Below are positions 12,301-23,115 of a stretch of DNA of 64,000 bases, in pieces. Origin of the DNA: Tremella fuciformis (lineage: Eukaryota; Basidiomycota; Tremellomycetes; Tremellales; Tremellaceae); the NCBI GenBank assembly GCA_032768795.1, contig CP136490.1, positions 4,340,001 through 4,404,000 on the forward strand. Reading direction: 5' to 3'. Below the pieces are notes generated by a model. That model was not told where the DNA came from and made no database searches. It saw only the letters and a program-made list of their open reading frames with translations. The number at the start of each line of letters is the position of its first letter. Within the stretch, counting starts at the first letter, position 1. The position numbers and the translations under genes were made by a program.

Positions 12301-13527
12301 CTGGAGATCACACCGTTCTCGAGCATTTCAGGTCTAGCATGAAGGAGCTGCCCGGGAAGAAGTTGGTCACGAACATGTCCGCGAGCTTTATCGACTCTCG
12401 CCGCCTTGGATTGGAAGCATATCTTCAGGTGAGCTGCTCGAGATGATGGACCACCAATGAGGAGCTGATGTCAGTCTCTACTCACCTCATCGGTAATGTG
12501 CGAGAGTCACGCCTTGCGATCGTTTCTGTCTCGTTCATCGGTGCAACTCGACTCTGCAACGGCGGGAGCCAGCGGACCGACCGCGCTCGCCCCGCACAAT
12601 ATCGTCAAATCCCTGTACAAGACCATGGCGACCTCCTTGGATGATGCAATGCTCGGTCCAAGCATGCTTGATCTTATGTATACGACTCTCAGTCGCCAGC
12701 TCAATGATGTGGCGGGCGGTATTGGCTCGGTGACCGGTTTCCGGCCAGAAGAATTGGCCTCAATCGGCAACGCACTCCGTCCACATGCTCTTTTACCGGA
12801 GAGCATGTCCTCGTGGCTGAAAAGCCCAGGGCCTGTGCGGGGCTTGAGCCTCCCACCCACAGCCACTCTCTCACCTTCAGCTGCGCTTTTGACATCTGAT
12901 CATTCCATCGGGCCCGACCCTGCCATGACTTCCTTCAGCGCTGCCATTTGCGACCTCTTCATCGAGCTTTTCGATCTCAAGGAGAACAATTGGCTCAGAA
13001 GGCAGGCAATCGTGATCATCATCCAGCAGTTCTTGGGAAGCACAATTGAGCGGTAAGCAGTGCCAGACCTATATGATTGGGATTAACGAGAATAGTAAGA
13101 TTCGCGACACAATTTCGTCATTACTGTCTGCCGACACCGTCGAGCGTGCTCTTGCCTCTCTGCAAGAGAGCCTATGGCCTGGCGGAGTACGACGAGCCCC
13201 ATCCGTCCCGCGATCCGAGTCCGAGAAGGAGGAGACCCGACATCGGGCTAGCCGCAAGCTCGCCCTCCTTATGCCAGGTGAGCTCCAGGTGACGTGACCC
13301 TGAGCCAGAGGTTGAGAGTCAGATGTTGCAGCGAGCATGATCGGCCGATCGAATGCTAGACGCGCATCTCGCCGCGTCTTTGGGGCGCTCCAAGATCAGC
13401 GACTCAATCAGCATCTGATGCTTTCCATGATTGACGAGGTGAGCCGAAAGACAACATCTATGTCGGCCGACTCATGTCTCAGGTCATGAACGGCATGTTC
13501 CCCATGGAGCAAGCAAGCAATGGATGA
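9333..13527 (+). CDS. MDM1: Mdm1/SNX13-type sorting nexin (PXA-RGS-PX-nexin C)
   Basis: Six exons (9333-10204, 10250-12428, 12475-13052, 13096-13277, 13323-13438, 13483-13527) give 1323 aa. Two N-terminal hydrophobic segments (residues about 5-55) anchor the protein, as in yeast Mdm1. A PXA domain follows (about 100-290), then an RGS-like domain (about 430-590, SLAYWLEFMERRNRSKLVQF), a coiled coil (about 836-906), a PX domain (about 925-1020, VVRYTVEVTQVNDDG, RRYNQFFELDRALREW) and a nexin-C region (about 1075-1320). Family members tether the ER to vacuole/lysosome and lipid droplets, with PX binding phosphoinositides. The RGS-like fold in this family need not be an active GAP. Domain order and length match the family, so the assignment is strong. 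Confidence 0.92.
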
Positions 13528-13697
13528 GGTTGTCTCCGTTGAGGTTCGCAAGCCGCCGACGGGTGGCGTAACCTCCTTTGCTTGTCCTTTCAGGCTCAAT
13601 CTCCTGACGGTGCTACCGCCGAGCTCGTTTCGCCCCGCCTCGTCAATGATCGAGCGAGCGGTGGAGAACTGGCGAGTGCTAGTCCGGCTCAAACAGC

Positions 13698-15203
13698 ATG
13701 TTTGAGCGTCGCGGCCTCGAAGACTGGCTGCAAGGCCAAACGAGCCCTTCACTTCTCTGGTCTCGGCTCAGTGACGCCCAGCGAGCGTCTATTTATTGTA
13801 TCATCGGCTATTTCATTGCCATATTCGCTTTCTGGTCAGCGGTCCCGTGCAACCAACAGAGCTGCACTTACCGCTCAGGAATGGCCTTTTCGGGTTGCGG
13901 AGACTGGTTGATCGAGGATGGCGGCCAAGCTCATGGGTGTCCTACTGTCCGATACTCTGGCCATTCAAAATCTTGACCGTGCTGATTCATGAGGTGAGAG
14001 CTACCTGCGGATTTGGTAAATCAAGCTGAGACGCGTTAGATGGGTCATGCTTTCACTGGACTCATCTTCTCGTATGTGCTGCCCTCTTTCCGAAAAATTG
14101 GCTGACAAGCCACAGTGGTTTCCGCCAAAGAGTCACCTACATTCACGTAGATGGTGGGTTGTTTGCCTAGCGAGACCTGTGTAGCTGACACCTCAGCGTG
14201 GGAAGGCGGCGAGACTGGTTTTGGGAAAGAATGGCCAAATGACTGGTCGCAACTGTTGACTCTTATGGCGGGTTACACGTCAGCTCGTTCTGGACAGCCT
14301 GTCTCCGACGCTAATGCCTCAGTGTCAGCTGCATTGCGGGCTGTCTCATGTTCTTCTGCGGCTTCGACACTCTTTAGTGAGCTCACCTTGCTCTTCATTG
14401 ACCCGAGCAAGTTCTCACGCCAAAGTTCGAAGTACGCTGCACTGGCCATTGGACTTCTCTTGGCTGTGACCTTGATCGTCTGCGTATTCTCTCACGACTG
14501 GGTCCAATGGAAGCTTTCTGGCTTCGGTTCGGCGGAACGCAAAGCCAATGCCTTGGCGAGGTGGAAGTCCGATAGAAAAGAGACCATGGGCAAAGCGGCA
14601 TTGGTTTCTCTGGATATGTGCATATCTCATCTCAGACAGCTGAGTGCAGAACTGATGGCCAGTCTCATGGGCGTTTCGCTTTGCTTCTTGGTCATGCTTA
14701 GCCTCGCTTGGTACTTTGCGGATTCTATCGCTCTTCGCTTCCTGGTTCTCTTCATGGGCGAGCTCAGCGCTTTGTACGCGATCTGGGACGTGGTCCTCGA
14801 CGGGATCCGGTATAATGTGGAGATCAGCTCCGACATCACCGAGTTCGTCAGATGGTGGGCAATCAAACATGACCCTAAACTTCGGGTAAGCAGTCAAATC
14901 TCGATTCACGTATATTCATGACGTTCCAGCGAGCGAAGGCCGACGACATTCCAAGACGGAAGGGCCTTGAGATAGGTGAGCGCTAGTCGACCGAAGTCTG
15001 CCTGATTGACGGGAGAAGGCTGGGCTGTCTTCTGGGTGGTATTCCAGAGCACGCTTCTAGCCGTAGCCGCGGTCTTCGGGTTGCGCTATCTCCCGTATTC
15101 GTTTGCGGAACAGGCTCTCAGGGCTCGCAGCTGGCTGCCGACGCCCAATCACTGGTCGCCAGCCGACACCCTGGCCGAAGCGAAACAGGCTTTCACTTCG
15201 TAG
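13698..15203 (+). CDS. M50B-like integral-membrane zinc metalloprotease
   Basis: Starts at ATG 13698, 170 bp after the Mdm1-type gene on the same strand. Exons read: 13698-13834, 13879-13993, 14040-14071, 14116-14153, 14197-14278, 14323 onward, then small exons ending at TAG 15201-15203. Joining exons 2 and 3 creates the zinc-binding HEMGH at residues 83-87, right after the segment ILWPFKILTVLI. This is the hallmark HExxH-in-membrane arrangement of peptidase M50B-like proteins. Later hydrophobic segments include MFFCGFDTLF, LAIGLLLAVTLIVCVF and CFLVMLSLAWYFAD, then FGLRYLPYSFAEQA. Family role is poorly known, so substrate is not proposed. The region 14360-14640 stays open across possible introns, so exon limits there are uncertain. 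Confidence 0.8.
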
Positions 15204-16020
15204 GGAATCGCATCTCGGATCGTCATGGGATGCATATCGATGTATAGCGCGGCAATGATAACGAACGATGATGCGTGGACTGGAGTCCACCCGGCCGGAC
15301 CATCTCCGATGCTTGTCGGATCAGCCGATGCACATGACTGGGGCTTCTCGCCTTCGTCCCGCGCAGTCCCTTCCATTTCGGTGATGCCACCCTTCCTGGT
15401 CGCTTCGTCACTGGGCAATTCACGGGCGACAACCCCTTTGAGCGAGTCACGAAGGGCAAATCCCTCATCCTGCCTCGCCGCCAGATGATGTTCCACTTGC
15501 CAGTCTCGCTGATCGCCCACAGTGTAATGTATTGGGCGATCCACGAGCCCTCGGAGGACTTTCTGCACCCTTCTGGCGTGGCGAAGGCTTCCGATGCGAG
15601 GGATTCGAAAACCTGGGGAATGGCGGAGACAAAGGATGTCAGTATCCTTTGTTTCTCACAATCCCAATCCCTTCTCGCCCCAGTCGTCATGGACGACGCG
15701 GTCGAAGGGGCTGGACGACAACGGTGGGGCAGCGCTGGTCGCGTGTGGGGTGGCGAGAGACGGACGCCGTGCGCAGAAGGGAAGGAGGGAGTGGGCTGAT
15801 GAAGGGGTGGCAACGCTCGCTTGGGGGTGGGCGGCTCACGTTCGTCTTGTCTGACCTACTAATCACCGGCGAGGGGCTCATAGAGTGGAGCCCATTTGGA
15901 CTGGAACTGGTTTGGGCTTCTCCTCGTCCTGGCCTGATCCATATACCCCAAGAGACCGTTGCAGGTGATAAAGACGTCATCACTTGTTTCTGACGTTCCA
16001 GCACTTGGTTCTCGAAGCAT
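15149..16020 (-). CDS. Hypothetical protein, antisense overlap with M50B-like gene
   Basis: Two exons fit. 15867-16020 encodes MLREPSAGTSETSDDVF followed by CNGLLGYMDQARTRRSP and SKWAPLYEPLA. A 254-nt intron (GTGATT to CCCCAG) leads to 15149-15612, giving 205 aa in phase. Exon 2 carries RRVQKVLRGLVDRPIHY and later LYIDMHPMTIRDAIPYE. No family is recognised. The long intron and the antisense overlap of the last 55 nt with the M50B-like gene are unusual, so a further 3' intron or an earlier stop is possible. It is divergent from the His-rich gene. Confidence 0.45.
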
Positions 16021-16154
16021 TTAAGCGAGAGCGGTGCGGGTGAGTTGCGCGTCTGAACGACCGCGATCTATGTTCAACGACCTCTGCCAGCGAGCTTTCC
16101 CCTAACGGAAAGCGCAACCGCAACGACGACACCAAGGACGATACTGACCAGAAG

Positions 16155-17966
16155 ATGCCCATCGAAGGTGAGCTACCATTCGCCTTCGGGCCCCACGGGA
16201 GGCGCTGACAGGCTAGTCACGCCCTACGGCTTCAAGCAGAACTTCCTTCCCTACTCTCCCGAGTTCCTTGCCACCAAGCCCAGCGGCGGGTCAGGCATGA
16301 GCTCTCCGACGCTGTACGGCAACGCTGGACAAGACGCCAGTACCGTCATTCCCCCCAACCCCGGCGGCATCGCTGGTCAGTCTCACCCACTCTCTCGTGG
16401 GCGATGTGGGTTCCTTGAAAGGATGCTGACTGTCCAGGCCCCCATCATGCGATTCCAGCCCTGCCCGACGTGGGGTATACCGCGCCGAACCTCCGCCCGG
16501 CCAGCCTGGCCGTCCCGCCCACTGCCCTTGGGTCGGGCTTGCAAGGCTGGGCAGGGCGAGGGAGCCCTGCAGGCAGCGTGTACGGTGGGGCGCCCGTGTA
16601 TGCGGGAGTGGCAGCGGCCTCGCCTCGACTTGCGCCGCCCATCCCGCTCTCCACGATCATCTCGGACTCTGACGGCGGGTCTATGGCGTGGGGGCCGAGC
16701 TCGTTGCCCGCCCCGCGCTGCGGTATCCCTCACCCCTCTGTGGGGATCAACGGCACGCTCGCCGCTGAGGAGCCCGCCCCGCCAAAGGAGCACCACCACC
16801 ACCACCATCATCACCACCATCACCATGGGGACAAGTCGGACAACTACGACAAGGTCGAGCGAGCCAGCGAGGCTGGTACCGACGCCTCCTACTATGCCAG
16901 ACCGAAGCTGCCCCGTCGAGCCACCTCGGCCAACCCGGGTGGGTCGCAGTCGGAGCCTTCTACCCCGCGCGAGCCCGTCCACAGGCGCGCGGCATCCATG
17001 GTGCACCCGCGCTCGCCCATGCTTGGTGCGCAAGGCCACGCATACTCGCCTGGCGCGTCGAGTCCGCTCGCGCTCGAAGCCCGCGGATGCCCCAGTCCCA
17101 TGCGGTCCCCGAACGGCGACGTAGGGTGCAGTCATTATCCCAAGCTCTCGTCATCTGCGGAGAAAGGCGCCGGGCACACGCACCACCATGCGTCCGAGCA
17201 CGAAAAGGACAGAGACAAGAAGAAGGAAGCCGAAGGGCGGGGCGACGATCCCGCGCGCGTGCGCCGCTCGTCCAGCGTGCACAGCCAGCGGCCGTCCATG
17301 GCGGCCGACAACGTCCGCCAGAGAAAGGTATCGCGCAATTCGCCCGAAGCGTCGCCGGAGCACATTCCCATCCCGCGCGGAAGGAAGCTGTCGCATCTCT
17401 CGCCCGTCCCGCCGCCCGCGACCGCCCCGGCGCCCATGTCGGACGTCTACCTCACCCCCGAGGACGCCATCTCGTCGCGCAACGCCTACTCGCCGCAGCA
17501 TGCGCATCATCACTACGGCGAGCGCGCCCCGCGCTCGAGGCACTACTCGCACTCGATCATACAGGAGGGTGTACCGGTGCCGCCCCCCATGTCGATGTAC
17601 GATGCCCGCGCCCCGTCGCCGGGCTATGCGGCGCCCGGGAGTTTGCTCGTCCCCCCGAGCGAGGGTGGCAGGCGCAGGGCGTACTCGATGCACCATGAAC
17701 GGCCGGCGACGTACAGTCCGTACGCCGCGCCGAGCGTCACGGGCGTCGGGCCGTGCGAGTACTACGACGACGGCCGCAGTATCGCCGGGAGCGCGATGAC
17801 CTTTATGGACGGCGCCGTGGGCGGTCATACGAGCGACTATGGTCTGCCCAAGGAGCTGCCCATCATGAAACGCGACTACCGCAGGCGAGTCGACGGACCG
17901 ATTCTTTGTGACGCAGCTGACTGTCAGATTGTGTTTGCAACGCGGCAAAGCCGATGTGTTTATTGA
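16155..17966 (+). CDS. Disordered His/Ser/Pro-rich hypothetical protein
   Basis: Exons 16155-16167, 16217-16375 and 16438-17966 give MPIEVTPYGFKQNFLPYSPE at the N-terminus, then a long low-complexity protein (about 566 aa). A run of 12 histidines, coded by mixed CAC/CAT codons, sits near 16791-16826. Further His clusters, Arg/Ser repeats and Pro-rich blocks fill the rest. An AUG further upstream is possible, since the frame before 16155 is open to a likely 5' intron acceptor near 16090. No enzyme or binding domain is seen. His tracts can bind metal or steer nuclear speckle localisation, but neither is shown here. Confidence 0.55.
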
Positions 17967-18171
17967 CTAGAGACGAATTAGAAGAGGGGTATTTGTTGTG
18001 TCTTGCCACTGCCGGACTCCAGGCAGTCTACGTGAGCTGTGATTATTGTACCGACGTTCCAGCCAGGAGTACAGTACGCATGCACCTAGCCGTACAAGCA
18101 TCTTTTGTGAAAAGTATCCCTTACAAACAGAGAAGTTGCCAAATTCGAATAAAACCAGATGTTTGTCCCCC

Positions 18172-21100
18172 TTATGCCTTCGCGGCCGCCCGCGCGATCA
18201 GCTCTCTCGCTTTTCGCTTTTCTCCGTCTTCGATTTTCAGTCCGTCCAATGATTGCAGCTGGGGCAAGGCAGCCATGACCAGGCCCCGGTAAACCAACCG
18301 CCGACCGTACCACTCGTCGGGCAGATTGCGCCTGAACGCTATGTCGCGCTGGGCCCAGTCCTCCGCTTTCTCCTGGCTCGACATAGACATTGCCAGAGAT
18401 TTGTTGGCGGGTTGGCCAATCAGAACCGCCGTGGCGTTTGGTACGGGTCTGCTCTTGGCCGCAAGAGGCTCGGCTTCCGCAGTGCTGAGCATGAGTGGGA
18501 GGTAGAACCCAAGCGTAGAGGGGTTCATCCTATATCTTAGCACAGCGGGATGGCGCTCAGCGGCTCGACTTACCTTAGATCAACATGCTCCAGCTTGGAG
18601 AGACCGCGAAGTGCCTTGACCGCGCCTTTGGCGCTGCCCCCGAGTCGACAACCGACAGCCGAGGCTTTTCGCAGAGCTGTCAAGCATTCCAGACCGGAAA
18701 GATCCTCGAAAAAGTTGTAGTTGGCGTTGATGACCTCGAGATTCGGTAAGCGTCTTGCAAAGCGCTTTGGCCAAGAAGAGAGTCTGCACGCGGCCATTTC
18801 GAGGTAGACAAGGTTTTCGAGCGGCGCCAAAGGGAAGAAGTCATGAGACAGGTCATTCCCAGAGACATAGAGGTGCCGAACACTCTGCAAGTCATGTCCG
18901 GACAGATGTAAGCGAACTGCCGCCCCTAAACGTTGGCTACGCAGCGACAAAGAGTCGATGTAGCAGGCCTGATCCGTGGATGTACGGGACAGATGGGACA
19001 ATTTGTTGCCATCGGCGTGAAGATGTTGGAGTGCCGGCAACAGAGAGATATCCAACGAGGTGATCGAATTGTCGCTGATCTTGAGTGTTTGCAGCCTTGG
19101 CATTTCCTCATCTAATCGGAGGGCACGTAGGGCATTGTTGCCTGAATGATCAGCTAAAGTCTTGCCACAAGCGTCTTGCTGACCAAGATTGATAGTGGTC
19201 AAGCCGGAAAGAAAATGCAGTCCGCTCAGCGAGGTGAGAGCGTTGGCTGACAGGTCGAGCTCAACGAGCTTGCTCCATGTCGCTTGTGGGAACTCGATGG
19301 AAGTTATCTTGTTACCCGCAAGACTGATGGACCGCAATGTCTCGATACCGGCGATGCCGCTGATGTCCCGTATTTTGTTTCCCTCGGCTCGGAGTTCCCG
19401 CAGATGTGACAGACAGCTTAATTCTGATATGTCAGCCTTGCTCGCCTCGCCAAATTCGGTCCTCACGATTTAAACTGTCTAGCTGGTTTCGTGAGATATC
19501 CAGGAATCTCAAATTCTTCAAATGATTGACGCTGGTCAAGCTCGTCAACCGGTTGCCTGCCACCCACAGCTCCTTCACCCCACCGGGTATACCGCTGAGA
19601 TACGTGAGAAGGTTGTCGTCCAATCTGATGTGTTCAAGGGCAGGGAGGAACTCCTTGAGCCTTGCAACGCTGTCGGTGGCCTTGTTTGACAGATCAATCT
19701 CCTTCAGTTCCTCCCAGTAAGGCTCGAAGGGTTCGACGTCCGTGATCAGCTGCACGAGACGATCGTGTGCCACGCCGAATGAGCATTCCGTGAGGAATGT
19801 GGCGTTCGCTGCCGCTCTTTGCTTGAAGGAGAGCGCTGGAATTGTCGCTTCAGAGTCGAGGTCGTGAGGCTGCAGAATCGGCCGCGGCTCTCTTGCAGTC
19901 TTGGAAGGACTAGGGTCTTCTTCCATGCCTGACGATCAATATGACCCCAGGAAACAATGGAAAACACGCACTCAATTCTTGCATATCTTCCAGCATCTCC
20001 TGGATCCGCTTGGTTCTTGTGCTGGGCTGGAAGCTTTTCCCTTCGTTTACATCTGCTTGGGGCTGACTCGGTACCATTGTAGGTCTTGAGGACGGTTTCC
20101 CCTCTGAAAAGCTGACACTTCGCTTGAGAGTTGTTGCCAGATCGGGCTTGTTGGCTGGGGTGAGGTCGTCGTGCCACCCTGCGCGCTTCTTGGGCCCTGG
20201 CGTGAGAGAATTCGGATTGCGTAATGCAGAACGTATCGGCTTTGGACCAGTTCCAGGCGCAGGAGTTTGTAGGGCCGGGGGAGCTGAGTCGGCATGATGT
20301 ATTGGGGGGCGTGGGGCAGTGTGCGTCTCGGGAAGCGTATGTTGATTGGACGCGAGGTCGTCATCAGAATCTGATGTATCGCTATGCACATCGGCTTCTG
20401 GCAGCTGCACTGGCGATTGCACACGGATCTCGTCGTCGGACGTGTCGCTTGGCTGTTGGAGAACCGCTGACTCGGGAGGTGTCGAACCGTCTCGCCAGCT
20501 GTCGATTCCTGCGAATACGTCCACGCTCTCCTCACTGCCGCCGGCCCGACTCTCTCCGGCCTCATCGACCATGGGCAACTCCCTAACCCAACGCATGGTG
20601 GCCTTGTCGTACCTCATTTTCCCAACTTGCCCCTGGAGGACATCCTGAACATCGTCGGGTCGAATGACACGCATGCTAGCAGCGACGCGCGGCCCGCGAT
20701 GCTTGACGAATGATGTCGAGATGGTGGTGCCAGTTGCGACTGTCGATGAGGACATGAAGCGGTTGAGGTCGTCCCGATTGAAATTGGCTTGCGGACCAGA
20801 TCCAGAGGTGGGGTTCGAACCTGCCGAAGTCGGTCGACGTTCCTCTTGCAATCGACCGCGAAGTGAGCCTTTCTTTGCGTCGAGTTGGACATCCTCCTCG
20901 CTCTCGTCCGCGGCCGCCTTTCGGACTTCTTCTGAGGCAGAAAGACGACGAAGCATTCTTCGCGGGCTCGGTGCAACTTTTGCTCTCCCCTTGCCTTTGT
21001 CGACTGCCAAGAGACGGCGTTCTGCTTCACTATGTGATGTCGTCGCTGCCTGTTCTGTTGTCTCGGAGAGCGCTCGGCGCCCATTGGCAGGGCTTGTCTC

Positions 21101-22812
21101 GATTCCGGTCGAGTCCGAGACGACTCGGCTTTTGATTCGTGCCATGAGGTCTTCTGCAGCTCGCAGGTATCCTGAAGATGCCGTAGAGGGGTTCGACCGA
21201 TGGTTGACTTTGCTCTCTTGCGGTCTTGACCGAGTAATAAGAGGTGGAGAAGGCGGAAGTATGACAAAGTCTTCGTACGGCTCTGGACCTGTCGTGTCAG
21301 TTCGACGTTTACCTGGACACCTCAGGACTCACCATCATGCTGTTCGGAAGAGGTTGCGGTATGGCTGCGACTGTGGCTTGCGCTCGTGGTGCTGTCTTCT
21401 GCCAGATCCTTTATCCGATCCATCATGGCTCTGCCTTGAGCTCCCCAGTCACGTAATGCCCTTGGCTGTCTTTTTGGATAGATCGGCGACAGACGAAGTC
21501 TCTTGCTGGACCGCAGTTCGGATAGACTCGATCCAGAGCCCGAGTCCGGAGGCGAGCCGAAACCGGGAGAAACGGAATTGGATGCGGGCGGAGACCAGTC
21601 CCGAATGTCATGGGCATTCGCCAGGGATGGTGGAGATGGTGATGGCTCGATGGCTATTGAGTCAACGATCGCCGAGAGGTGTTCGCGAGTGTAAGTGTCG
21701 TAAGTCGAGCGGAAGAGTCTAAGGGCAGGATTCTGGCTGGTCGTTGATCGGGACAACTGGGCAGGAATCGCAGATCGTCTAGCCGGCGGACGTTCATGGA
21801 TAGTAGAATGGGATGGCTCGCCGTCATCGAATGGGCCAAGTGGTGGTTCAAAGATTCCCCGAGAGCGAGTCGAGCCTCCCCTGATAGTTGCGGATCCGCT
21901 ACCTGTGCCTGTTCCAGTAGCGCTCGATGTCGAGGTGACCCGCACAGGAGCATTGAAGGTAAAGGGATAGTTGGAAGGACCCGGTTTGGCAAACGGGGAG
22001 AGGTCGGTCTCAACTTCTCCCGACTTGAGTGTCATCTCCCCAAGACGCCCAGTGCTCTGCTCGGCTTGAGGTTCCGGGACGTTCTCGACCGATCTCTGAT
22101 CAACAAATACAGAACCGTCATCGTGCACAGGTTGTATCTGGTCGAGAGACGGAAGCTCCGAGGGGTGGATGGACAGGGATGAGACATTCGAGGGTGTGAT
22201 GGACTTGCTCAGACGAGATGGGTTTGCAGGTGCGTATTGATGTGAGGCACGTCGAGTTTGGGTGGGTTCTCGAGGCAAGGGCTGTTGTGGGCCATCTTCG
22301 GTTGCTGGAGCTTGCGGCGGCGAGGGTGGTTCAAACATCCGTTCCAAGGGGGATGGACCGAAAATGTCTTTGCCTCCTTTGCCAGCCATGAACGGCTTTC
22401 TCGCCAGATTCTTGCCCCTGTCATCCTCGACTCCCTCTTTGACCACAAATGTCCCCGCCATGACCTCTTCATGCTCGCCACCCGACCCCGACGAGGTCCG
22501 AGATTCGGGAGGTGAAGGTAGCCCGTGCTCCGAGATGACTGACGCACTGCTCACAGCGCGTTTGCCGGTGGATTTGTAGGTTCGAGTGCCCTCAGCACTG
22601 GGCGCTCTCGAAGGAAAGCCCCTCGCGGCAGCGTGACCCAGCATTCGCAACGAGCCGCGTTTCGCTCGAATGGACGCTGGATCCGCTCGTTGGGTCACGG
22701 GCTCGGGCAAGTCGGCGGAACCCAACGGTGGGGATACGAGCTGAGACGTTTCGACCCATTCTTCCCCAAGCTCGTCGGTGTGCCATCCGGGTGCCGAAGC
22801 CACAGCTGCCAT
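18172..22812 (-). CDS. Leucine-rich-repeat scaffold, Cdc11/Nud1-like
   Basis: Five exons (21333-22812, 19972-21288, 19467-19928, 18574-19423, 18172-18535) give about 1490 aa. The first 930 residues are disordered and Ser/Pro-rich. They include a stretch with KMRYDKATMRWVREL and VDVFAGIDSW, a motif I associate with Cdc11/Nud1-type septation/mitotic-exit network scaffolds. The C-terminal part is a run of leucine-rich repeats from LKEIDLSNKATDSV through VKELWVAGNRLTSL, LRELRAEGNKIRDI and LVELDLSANALTSL to PQLQSLDGLKI. Such scaffolds sit at the spindle pole body and recruit the Sid/Dbf2 kinase cascade. Architecture and length fit; the pole-body role is inferred. Confidence 0.75.
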
Positions 22813-23115
22813 CCTCACTCGGCCAGTCTATAGTCGTGAGCGTCTTGGCTCGCTCTCGAGATGTCGATATGAAAAGGGGTTGAAAGGGAAAAGCAGTCGC
22901 GTGTTGGGGTAAACACCTATCCGGGGCCTCAAGCCTTAATTGTCACCCGCACTTTAAAGAAGAAGGGAAAGGGGTCGCCCCGTGAAGAAACGGTCTTCAC
23001 CGCCTGTTGTTCTTCAAACATCACCACAACGGGGCTCGCCGCCATCCACAATCAAGACCAGTCGGTGACTACCGCAACGCAAGACCCCAAGGATACGGGC
23101 AAAGCACCGGCAAAC
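22813..23115. promoter_or_regulatory. Divergent promoter (LRR scaffold / Zn2Cys6 regulator)
   Basis: About 300 bp between divergent starts, with AT-rich and AAGAAG-rich patches near 22955-22990. No known site stands out. Confidence 0.3.

Noticed and set aside
15613..15866. snoRNA in the long intron of the hypothetical gene
   Set aside because: No TGATGA/CTGA pair with guide potential was found.
16383..17948. Minus-strand ORFs of 250-265 codons
   Set aside because: Arg-rich shadow frames opposite a GC-rich, low-complexity plus-strand gene.
20805..20825. GGTTCGAACC resembling a tRNA B box
   Set aside because: It lies inside the long coding exon of the LRR scaffold, with no A box or cloverleaf around it.
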